From the NCBI GenBank assembly GCA_900758955.1, contig CAAETL010000295.1, forward strand, positions 1 to 5,530: a stretch of 5,530 nt of DNA. Direction: 5' to 3'. The stretch comes from an uncultured Oscillospiraceae bacterium (GTDB lineage Bacteria; Bacillota; Clostridia; Oscillospirales; Oscillospiraceae). The translations under genes and the position numbers were made by a program. The notes below the pieces were generated by a model. That model worked only from the letters and a program-made list of their open reading frames with translations. It searched no databases and was not told the DNA's origin. Shown here one piece after another: positions 1 through 5,061 of the stretch; position 1 is the stretch's first letter, and every line of letters starts with the position of its first letter.

Positions 1-1
1 C

Positions 2-316
2 CCCATCCTCCTGCCCATCGCCCGCTATATTGTGGATAACGCCTCGGTCTGCCGCTCCCTGTTTGAAAATCGCGCCTCCAATGATTTTTTGCAAAAATTT
101 CAACAGACCATTCACGACAACGGGCAGAAAATTATCCGGGGCAACTACCCCCGGGCCTCCTCCCAGAATCTGCGCTACTTTTTTTGTTTCATTACCTACG
201 GGCTGATCGGGCTGATTCGGGAGTGGTTTACCTTAGGAATGACCACCACCATTGAGGATTTGGTCAGCAAAGCCAATCGCATCATCACTGCAACTGCGGA
301 TGCGATTCTCCGCTGA
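2..316 (+). CDS. TetR/AcrR-family transcriptional regulator, C-terminal part only (5' end outside window)
   Basis: An open frame runs in from the left edge and stops at TGA 314-316, leaving 104 residues with no stop upstream. What is visible is all-helical and looks like the ligand-binding/dimerisation domain of a TetR-type repressor. A segment around YFFCFITYGLIGLIREWF (about residues 60-77 of the visible part) is followed by a Gly-Met turn and a terminal helix with TIEDLVSKANRII; this resembles the C-terminal helices of many clostridial TetR regulators. The DNA-binding helix-turn-helix would lie upstream, outside the window, so the family call rests on the C-terminal pattern alone. Its ligand and targets cannot be told. 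The GTG at base 32 lies inside the domain and is unlikely to be the true start. The next gene has its own promoter, so the two are probably not one operon. Another small helical regulator remains possible. Confidence 0.6.
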   Translation, partial: PILLPIARYIVDNASVCRSLFENRASNDFLQKFQQTIHDNGQKIIRGNYPRASSQNLRYFFCFITYGLIGLIREWFTLGMTTTIEDLVSKANRIITATADAILR

Positions 317-353
317 ATTTCGAGAAATTCCAGCAGTTCTCTGGGAAAAGTTC

Positions 354-382
354 TTGAAACTGCTATAAACCTATGGTAGAAT
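354..382 (+). promoter_or_regulatory. Sigma-A-type promoter of the Rrf2/iscR-like gene
   Basis: A -35 element TTGAAA (354-359) and a -10 element TAGAAT (377-382) are separated by exactly 17 bases, each matching the vegetative consensus at five of six positions. Transcription would start near base 389, leaving a short leader of about 20 bases that holds the ribosome binding site. The -10 element lies inside the inverted repeat at 366-389, which suggests repression by a bound protein. Confidence 0.7.
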
Positions 383-389
383 AGGATTA
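366..389 (+). promoter_or_regulatory. Putative Rrf2 autoregulatory operator (inverted repeat over the -10)
   Basis: The arms TAAACCTAT (366-374) and ATAGGATTA (381-389) pair at eight of nine positions around a 6-base centre. The element covers the whole -10 box and the expected start of transcription. Rrf2-family proteins bind dyads of about this size as dimers and commonly repress their own gene, so autoregulation is the natural reading. That this protein binds here is inference; a related dyad lies before nifS. Confidence 0.45.
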
Positions 390-408
390 ATCAAAGGAGG
401 TGTTGAGG

Positions 409-846
409 ATGATGATTTCCACCAAAGGACGGTACGCTCTGCGGGTGATGATTGACTTAGCCGCCCGGGAGTCAGAGACATATGTTCCGCTGAAAGAGAT
501 CACCCAGCGGCAAAACATCTCCACCAAGTATCTGGAGGCCATTATCTCCATCCTGGTTAAGGCCAATTTTGTGGCCGGACTCCGAGGCAAGGGCGGAGGG
601 TATCGGCTGACTCGCAGCCCCGATCAGTACACGGTAGGCAGCATTCTGAAACTGACGGAGGGCACGTTGGCGCCAGTCAGTTGCCTCCAGGAAAACGTTA
701 ACCACTGTCAGCGGGCTGACCAATGCCCTACCTTGCCCATGTGGCAGAAACTGGACAGCATGATTGACAGCTATTTTGAGAGCATCACCCTGGCCGACCT
801 CGTCCAGCAGGCAAAAGACCTGGGTGGCAGTCCCTGCGTCGTCTGA
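409..846 (+). CDS. Rrf2-family (IscR-like) iron-sulfur transcriptional regulator
   Basis: The 145-residue protein is a typical-length Rrf2 regulator. It opens with MMISTKGRYALRVMIDLA, matching the classic family N-terminus, then has a winged helix-turn-helix (recognition helix about 36-52, STKYLEAII) and a wing with GLRGKGGGYRL (58-67). Three cysteines, C92, C100 and C106, form a C-x7-C-x5-C cluster site followed by W112 and a helix with SITLADL. IscR-type proteins bind a [2Fe-2S] or [4Fe-4S] cluster here and use it to regulate cluster assembly genes; the nifSU pair just downstream supports that role. The histidine ligand of E. coli IscR (H107) aligns with L109, so the fourth ligand is unclear. 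I start at ATG 409 because AAAGGAGG (393-400) lies 8 bases upstream; the in-frame GTG at 400 begins inside that site. A CymR- or NsrR-like role is possible, so no symbol is given. Confidence 0.9.
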   Translation: MMISTKGRYALRVMIDLAARESETYVPLKEITQRQNISTKYLEAIISILVKANFVAGLRGKGGGYRLTRSPDQYTVGSILKLTEGTLAPVSCLQENVNHCQRADQCPTLPMWQKLDSMIDSYFESITLADLVQQAKDLGGSPCVV

Positions 847-855
847 ATCCCCCTT

Positions 856-884
856 CCTCCCATCCTCAGATGGGAGGTTTTTTT
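856..884 (+). terminator. Rho-independent terminator after the Rrf2 regulator gene
   Basis: CCTCCCATC (856-864) and GATGGGAGG (869-877) form a perfect 9-bp stem with a CTCA loop, followed at once by seven T residues (878-884). It starts 9 bases after the regulator's stop codon. It should separate the regulator's transcript from nifSU, which has its own promoter. Confidence 0.9.
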
Positions 885-942
885 GTTCCTCCTGCCCCAA
901 TTTAATTTCTTATAGAATTATCACATATTTCCTATTTTCCTA

Positions 943-971
943 TTGACAAAGTGGATTTTATGATGTATCTT
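943..971 (+). promoter_or_regulatory. Sigma-A-type promoter of nifSU
   Basis: A perfect -35 hexamer TTGACA (943-948) is followed after 17 bases by TATCTT (966-971), four of six matches to the -10 consensus. The surroundings are distinctly AT-rich compared with the coding DNA on both sides. Initiation would fall near base 978, giving a leader of about 65 bases. This and the operator-like dyad just downstream are all I see between the terminator and nifS (885-1042). Confidence 0.65.
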
Positions 972-975
972 TTAA

Positions 976-998
976 ATACCAACAAAACCAGTGGGAAT
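976..998 (+). promoter_or_regulatory. Putative Rrf2-type operator upstream of nifS
   Basis: ATACCAAC (976-983) and GTGGGAAT (991-998) form an imperfect inverted repeat, six of eight positions pairing, around a 7-base centre. It begins at the expected transcription start just downstream of the -10 box, so a bound protein would block initiation or early elongation. The CC and GG cores are spaced almost as in the dyad before the Rrf2 gene, and the form resembles sites described for Rrf2 regulators such as CymR/IscR in Firmicutes. Binding is inferred, not shown. Confidence 0.45.
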
Positions 999-1042
999 AA
1001 AGATTTTTGTACCCTCCCATTTTATAAGAAAGGGGTCTCCCT

Positions 1043-2227
1043 ATGATATATGCAGATCACGCCGCCACCACCCAGATGAGCGGCAAGGCGAAAGAAGTCA
1101 TGTTGGAAGCGATGGAACGTTTCTGGGGTAATCCTTCCAGCTTGCACACCTCGGGCCAATTGGCCGCTGAGGCCCTCCAAAAGGCCCGGGAGACCATCGC
1201 CGCCCGGATCGGCGCGGACCCCCGTGAGATCCTGTTTACCTCCGGCGGCAGCGAAGCTGACAACCAGGCCATCCGCAGCGCCGCCCTGGCTGGCGCCAAG
1301 CGGGGTAAGCGCCATCTCATCTCCACCCAGATTGAACACCACGCAGTTTTGCATACATTGAAAAGCCTGGAAAAAGAGGGCTTTGACGTCACCCTGGTAG
1401 GGGTTGCTCCAGATGGTATTGTAACGGTGGAGGAGATTGTAAAGGCCATTCGTCCGGATACCGCCCTTGTCACCGTGATGTTCGCAAACAACGAAATTGG
1501 CACCATCCAGCCCATCCCGCAGATCGGCGCCCTCTGTCAAGAGAAAGGGATTCCCTTTCACACCGACGCCGTGCAGGCTGTCGGACACCTGCCGATCCAT
1601 GTAAAGGAGATGAAGATTGACCTTCTCTCCCTCTCCGCCCACAAATTTCAGGGTCCCAAGGGCGTAGGCGTCTTGTATGCCCGCCGTGGGTTCCCCCTCG
1701 TCCCCCTCATCGAAGGGGGCGCGCAGGAGAGAGGCAAACGGGCCGGCACAGAAAACCTACCTGCCATCCTGTCCATGGCCGCCGCCCTTGACGAGGCCTG
1801 CGAACACATGGATGCAAACGCCCAGCGACTCTCCACCCTCCGGGACAAGCTCATTGGTGGTCTCTCACAGATTTCCCGCAGCCGCCTCAACGGCGATCCT
1901 CTTCACCGGCTGCCAGGCAATGTCAACTTCTGCTTTGAGGGGATTGAAGGGGAATCCCTTCTCCTCCTGCTGGACGCCAAGGGCATCGCCGCCTCTTCCG
2001 GTTCCGCCTGTACCTCGGGCTCCCTGGACCCCAGCCATGTGCTCTTGGCTTTGGGGCTCCCCCACGAGGTGGCCCATGGTTCTCTGCGGCTCTCCTTGGG
2101 AGAGGAGAACACAGAGGAGGAGATCAACACAATTATTCAGGCTGTCACCCAAGTGGTCGCTTACCTGCGGGAAATTTCTCCCGTTTGGGAAGCCATGGAG
2201 AAAGGAGAACTGAGCTATGCTGTATAG
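1043..2227 (+). CDS. nifS: Cysteine desulfurase (NifS/IscS type)
   Basis: This PLP enzyme converts L-cysteine to alanine, holds the sulfur as a persulfide on its own cysteine and passes it to the scaffold protein. The 394 residues are the usual length for class-V aminotransferase-fold desulfurases. Visible landmarks are the N-terminal YADHAATT (3-10), GNPSSLH (29-35), SGGSEADN (67-74), H99 in IEHHAVL (expected to stack on PLP), D175 and Q178 in HTDAVQAVG, the PLP lysine K201 in SAHKFQGPKGVG, RAGTEN (233-238), the active-site loop ASSGSACTSG with catalytic C323, and R349 in SLRLSLGEEN. The long loop around C323 fits the NifS/IscS group rather than SufS. ATG 1043 follows AAAGGGG (1029-1035) by 7 bases. 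The last 11 bases overlap nifU, implying co-transcription and probably coupled translation. The name iscS would be equally fair; no nitrogenase genes are seen, so general cluster assembly is likely. Confidence 0.96.
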   Translation: MIYADHAATTQMSGKAKEVMLEAMERFWGNPSSLHTSGQLAAEALQKARETIAARIGADPREILFTSGGSEADNQAIRSAALAGAKRGKRHLISTQIEHHAVLHTLKSLEKEGFDVTLVGVAPDGIVTVEEIVKAIRPDTALVTVMFANNEIGTIQPIPQIGALCQEKGIPFHTDAVQAVGHLPIHVKEMKIDLLSLSAHKFQGPKGVGVLYARRGFPLVPLIEGGAQERGKRAGTENLPAILSMAAALDEACEHMDANAQRLSTLRDKLIGGLSQISRSRLNGDPLHRLPGNVNFCFEGIEGESLLLLLDAKGIAASSGSACTSGSLDPSHVLLALGLPHEVAHGSLRLSLGEENTEEEINTIIQAVTQVVAYLREISPVWEAMEKGELSYAV

Positions 2228-2645
2228 TCCTAAAGTTATGGACCACTTTATGAATCCTAGAAATCTGGGCAAATTAGACCAGGCCGACGGTGTCGGAGAA
2301 GTGGGGAACGCCAAGTGCGGCGATATTATGAAGATTTACATCAAGGTGGATGACGAGGTTATTTCCGACGTGAAATTTAACACCTTTGGCTGTGGCTCCG
2401 CCATTGCGGCCAGCTCCATGGCCACCGAGATGATAAAAGGCAAGCCCATTTCCGAGGCGCTGACCCTCTCCAATCGGGCGGTTGTGGAAATGGGCTTGCC
2501 CCCTCAGAAAATTCACTGCTCTGTTTTGGCCGAGGAGGCCGTTAAGGCCGCGGTACAGGATTACTATCAAAAGCAGGGTCTCCCCTTTGACGCCGCCCAG
2601 ATCTGCAGCGGCTGCTGTGACGGCTGTCACGTATCACACGAGTAA
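2217..2645 (+). CDS. nifU: Iron-sulfur cluster assembly scaffold protein (clostridial NifU / IscU-like)
   Basis: The protein is the scaffold on which [2Fe-2S]/[4Fe-4S] clusters form from iron and the sulfur delivered by NifS. Its 142 residues correspond to the IscU-like domain alone, without the ferredoxin-like and C-terminal Nfu domains of Azotobacter NifU. The N-terminus MLYSPKVMDHFMNPRNLG is characteristic. The three cluster cysteines are C34 (GNAKCGD, with D36), C59 (FGCGSAIAASS) and C101 (KIHCSVLAEEA, preceded by H100). LPPQK (94-98) matches the LPPVK motif that binds the HscA chaperone in other IscU proteins, but no hscA/hscB lies in this window. The tail adds CSGCCDGCH (130-138), four more cysteines beyond the usual three. 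ATG 2217 lies inside the end of nifS, with AAAGGAG (2201-2207) 9 bases upstream. The iscU symbol is an alternative. Confidence 0.95.
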   Translation: MLYSPKVMDHFMNPRNLGKLDQADGVGEVGNAKCGDIMKIYIKVDDEVISDVKFNTFGCGSAIAASSMATEMIKGKPISEALTLSNRAVVEMGLPPQKIHCSVLAEEAVKAAVQDYYQKQGLPFDAAQICSGCCDGCHVSHE

Positions 2646-2682
2646 CGCATGCATTGCCTCTCGATAAAACCTCCCATAACAA

Positions 2683-2723
2683 GACGCCCCCCGCGTACCG
2701 GCAAACGGTACGCGGGGGGCGTC
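2683..2723. terminator. Strong hairpin shared by convergent nifU and rqcH (bidirectional terminator)
   Basis: GACGCCCCCCGCGTACCG (2683-2700) and its exact complement at 2706-2723 form an 18-bp perfect stem with a GCAAA loop. It begins 37 bases after the nifU stop codon and ends 2 bases from the rqcH stop codon, so it is placed to end both transcripts. Neither flank has a true T-tract. The minus-strand side (TTGTTAT) is moderately T-rich and the plus-strand side is poorer, so it may act partly as a 3'-end stabilising stem. No other feature is visible in 2646-2725. Confidence 0.75.
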
Positions 2724-2725
2724 GC

Positions 2726-4480
2726 TTATGTTGCCTGCAGCCTGCTGACCACGTCGGCGTCGGGGGTTACATAGGCGGTCTCATAAGTGGTATAGATCAC
2801 CATGCCGGGGCGGGCCCCGGCGGGGTTCTTGACGAATTTCGCGGGGGTGTAGTCCACCGGCACTTTCGCCGCGCCCTTTCCCGCCTGGGAGAACCAGGCC
2901 GCCAACATGGCCGCCTCGGTTACGCTCTGTATATCGGGGGGCTGGCCCTCCGTCCACAAAATGACATGGGCGCCGTGGATCTTTTGGGTGTGCAGCCATA
3001 GGTCCCGGGGACCGGCCAACTTGGTCGTGAGCTGGTCGTTTTGGCTGTTGTTACGTCCGACGGAAATACGCAGGCCGGCAGAGGAACGAAACTCCAGGGG
3101 TTTGAGCGCGGGCCGCTTGACTCGGTCCTTAGCCTTGGCCCGGCGGCGAAGAATGCCCTGTTCCTCCAACTCCTGCCGAATTTCCATCAGGTCCCGTTCC
3201 CCCTGGGCGCGGCTCAGGCTCTCAAGGACACTGTCCAGATACGCCTTCTCCCGCTCCCCTTTTGCGATCTGTTGGGTCAGCATTGCCTCGGCGGTTTTGG
3301 CTTTTTGATAGCGTTTATAGTATTTGGCCGCATTTTGCTGGGGGGTGAGCAGCGGGTCCAGGGAAATGGACGCTTCCCGTTCCTCCGGGTCGTAGAAATC
3401 CACTGTTTTTAGGGTGGACATCCCCTTCTGCATCCGGTATAGATTGGCGGTGATGAGATCCCCCGCAATGCGCAGACGCTCCCGGTCCTGCGTTGTTTTC
3501 AACTCCTTGGCCTGAAGGCCCAGTTTTCGGGCCGCCCGGTCCCGGGCCGTGGTGACGCTGCGGATCAGATCCTGCCCCTTTTGCCGGACGCGCTCCGAAG
3601 TCTCCCGCTCCGCGTAAAAATCATCCAAAAGGCGCGAAAAGCTCTCATATGTCCGATTTTCCCAGGCAGGGCCATACTGCAGGATCGGCCGGAAGGAAAA
3701 ATCCGTGGGCTTCCCCTCCCGCACCAGCAGCGTGGGGGTGACGCCGCCCGACTCCACAGTTTCCAGCAGCAGTTGCAGCCGCTCCAGCAGCAGTTCCCCA
3801 TGATCTCCCAGGGGGCCGTCAGTCTCTCCCAAAGCCTCAAAAGCGATTTCCCGGGCAATCAGCGGGGAGATGCCCCCGAACGTCTCCAAAAGCCACTGGT
3901 CGGCGGGACGGTCAATAGGCGCGGACTTCAGGAGGTGACGGTAGAGCGGCGGGGTGAGCTGGGTCGGATCCTGCTTTCCCTGGGAGGGCGGCAGATGGTA
4001 AAACATGCCGGGCAGAATCTGCCGCTCCTGATTCATCTCCGCATCCACCCGGCGGAGGCAGTCCACAATGCGGCCTTCTCCATCCAGGAGTATCAGGTTG
4101 GCCCTGCGGCCCATGGCCTCTAAAATTAGGCGGCGGCTCCCTCTGTCTCCCATCTCGTCGGTGGCCTCAATTTGAAGCTCCACCATCCGCTCCATGTTCG
4201 GCTGCGTGACCCCCACAATCCGTCCCCCCGCCAAGTACTTTCGCAGAAGCATACAGAACATAGGCGGCTCGGCGGGATTTTCACGAGAAAGCCGTGTCAT
4301 TTGAATGCGGGGCCGGGTGGGGCTGGCGGAGAGCAAAAGCTTGCCGCTTCCCTCCGGTCCCCGCACCTGTACTATCACTTCATCCCGGGCGGGCTGGTAG
4401 ATTTTATCCACGCGCCCCCCCACCAGGGCAGGCTGTAGTTCCTTCACCACTGCCGAGAGGCAGATTGCGTCCATAGGCAT
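2726..4480 (-). CDS. rqcH: Ribosome quality control protein RqcH (NFACT / Rqc2 homologue, FbpA-like)
   Basis: RqcH binds 50S subunits blocked by a stalled peptidyl-tRNA and recruits alanyl-tRNA to add C-terminal alanine tails that mark the nascent chain for degradation. The 584 residues match the full-length family. NFACT-N starts with MPMDAICL, GGRVDKIYQP (21-30) and ENPAEPPMFCMLLRKYL (67-83), a helix-hairpin-helix region lies near FGGISPLIARE (201-211), a charged coiled-coil spans roughly 280-445, and NFACT-R covers about 458-570 with ISVGRNNSQND, DLWLHTQKIHGAHVIL (493-508) and VPVDYTPAKFVKNP. The tRNA-binding Asp-Arg pair known at 97-98 in B. subtilis RqcH reads E97-R98. Older annotations call this fibronectin-binding protein. 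ATG 4480 has AGGAGG (4489-4494) 8 bases upstream, inside the end of mrnC, whose stop is three bases away; the two are surely co-transcribed. The second ATG (4474) is less well placed. Confidence 0.95.
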   Translation of the reverse strand: MPMDAICLSAVVKELQPALVGGRVDKIYQPARDEVIVQVRGPEGSGKLLLSASPTRPRIQMTRLSRENPAEPPMFCMLLRKYLAGGRIVGVTQPNMERMVELQIEATDEMGDRGSRRLILEAMGRRANLILLDGEGRIVDCLRRVDAEMNQERQILPGMFYHLPPSQGKQDPTQLTPPLYRHLLKSAPIDRPADQWLLETFGGISPLIAREIAFEALGETDGPLGDHGELLLERLQLLLETVESGGVTPTLLVREGKPTDFSFRPILQYGPAWENRTYESFSRLLDDFYAERETSERVRQKGQDLIRSVTTARDRAARKLGLQAKELKTTQDRERLRIAGDLITANLYRMQKGMSTLKTVDFYDPEEREASISLDPLLTPQQNAAKYYKRYQKAKTAEAMLTQQIAKGEREKAYLDSVLESLSRAQGERDLMEIRQELEEQGILRRRAKAKDRVKRPALKPLEFRSSAGLRISVGRNNSQNDQLTTKLAGPRDLWLHTQKIHGAHVILWTEGQPPDIQSVTEAAMLAAWFSQAGKGAAKVPVDYTPAKFVKNPAGARPGMVIYTTYETAYVTPDADVVSRLQAT

Positions 4481-4483
4481 CCG

Positions 4484-4903
4484 TCACGCCTCCTTTTCTT
4501 CCGTGGGCTCGTCCATTAAAATCCCAAAAAGCTCATTGAGCCGTTCCGTCTCTCCTCGGAGATAGAGCCAGCCAAACAACGCCTCCAGGGCGGTGGCGGC
4601 TTGGTACTCCTCCCGTTTCGCCGCCTTGGGGACGGAGTGGGGCCGGGTGTTGCGGCCCCGGCGGAATACGTCCGTCTCCTCGTCCGTGAGCAGGGGGAGA
4701 ATTTTCTCGCAGCGGGAGGACTGGGCGGGGGCTGTGACAAACTCCAGCGCGGATTGGTGGAGACGTTTGCTGGTGAGCTTACCGTGGAGGCAGAGCCAGG
4801 CGCGTACCATCACTTCATACACCGCATCCCCCAGATAGGCCAGTCCCAAATTGCTCATTTTCAGTAAATCTTCGTTTTCTTGTTGTAAATGGAAATAATC
4901 CAT
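4484..4903 (-). CDS. mrnC: Mini-ribonuclease III (23S rRNA maturation endonuclease)
   Basis: MrnC is a dimeric RNase III-like enzyme without a double-strand-RNA-binding domain; in Bacillus it trims both ends of 23S precursor rRNA in the cytoplasm. From the chosen start the protein has 139 residues, the usual size. Family signatures are LAYLGDAVYE (21-30) with probable metal-binding D26, FVTAPAQ (55-61; relatives usually read like VSATAQ), LTDEETDVFRRGRN (72-85), HSVPK (89-93) and ATALEALFGWLYL (103-115) with second acidic ligand E107. I start at ATG 4903 because AGGAG (4910-4914) lies 6 bases upstream. The in-frame ATG at 4921 (six extra residues) has no ribosome binding site and would sit only about 7 bases from the predicted transcription start. 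It is the first gene of an operon with rqcH, joining rRNA processing to ribosome rescue. Confidence 0.93.
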   Translation of the reverse strand: MDYFHLQQENEDLLKMSNLGLAYLGDAVYEVMVRAWLCLHGKLTSKRLHQSALEFVTAPAQSSRCEKILPLLTDEETDVFRRGRNTRPHSVPKAAKREEYQAATALEALFGWLYLRGETERLNELFGILMDEPTEEKEA

Positions 4904-4909
4904 AAAGCT

Positions 4910-4914
4910 CTCCT
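4910..4914 (-). promoter_or_regulatory. Ribosome binding site deciding the mrnC start
   Basis: On the minus strand AGGAG (4914 to 4910) sits 6 bases before ATG 4903. The competing upstream ATG at 4921 has only GACTACCC directly before it, with no Shine-Dalgarno match, which favours the shorter protein. Confidence 0.65.
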
Positions 4915-4934
4915 GTTCCATGGGTAGTCAGTAT

Positions 4935-4963
4935 ATTATAATCCAAAACCTACCGCTTAACAA
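4935..4963 (-). promoter_or_regulatory. Sigma-A-type promoter of the mrnC-rqcH operon
   Basis: On the minus strand, TTGTTA (4963 to 4958) is followed after exactly 17 bases by a perfect TATAAT (4940 to 4935). Transcription would begin near 4928, about 25 bases before the favoured mrnC start. It is the only good promoter seen for the two minus-strand genes and faces away from the promoter at 4998-5026. Confidence 0.75.
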
Positions 4964-4997
4964 CCCCGAGGATAGATCTGTTGCCGGACAGCGTTTC

Positions 4998-5026
4998 TTG
5001 CCAATCCTATTGTTCTATGATATTAT
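4998..5026 (+). promoter_or_regulatory. Sigma-A-type promoter of the four-helix membrane protein gene
   Basis: TTGCCA (4998-5003) and TATTAT (5021-5026) each match consensus at five of six positions and are 17 bases apart. Initiation near 5033 would give a leader of about 30 bases containing GGAGG. Another -10-like hexamer, TATGAT (5016-5021), has no -35 box at a proper distance. Confidence 0.6.
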
Positions 5027-5061
5027 GTGCTATATTGCATAAGTCCTTTTGGAGGCGAGGG

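Noticed and set aside
315..364. Inverted repeats after the TetR fragment: GAATTT-cgag-AAATTC (315-330) and AGCAGTT/AACTGCT (332-338 and 358-364).
   Set aside because: Neither is followed by a T-run, the first stem is short and AT-rich, and the second overlaps the -35 box of the next promoter. They could be chance or a weak regulatory dyad; I cannot support a terminator or operator call.
400..408. GTG at 400 as the start of the Rrf2 protein.
   Set aside because: It begins at the last base of the Shine-Dalgarno sequence AAAGGAGG, and the family N-terminus aligns from ATG 409.
885..1042. A possible riboswitch or T-box in the nifS leader.
   Set aside because: The leader after the predicted transcription start is only about 65 bases, AT-rich, and shows no strong stem, T-box sequence or terminator-like hairpin apart from the operator-like dyad.
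1022..1642. Long open frames on the minus strand opposite nifS (also 1057-1515 and 1865-2314).
   Set aside because: Their products have no recognisable domain, they have no ribosome binding site or promoter I can see, and the plus strand codes for a full, well-conserved enzyme. They are antisense shadows of GC-rich coding DNA.
1940..1958. Small hairpin GGGATT / AATCCC inside nifS.
   Set aside because: It is a 6-bp stem in a coding region with no T-tract, within what is expected by chance.
3581..4123. Long plus-strand open frames opposite rqcH (also 2907-3412 and 4172-4438).
   Set aside because: They encode low-complexity, domain-free peptides opposite a complete conserved gene and lack start signals.
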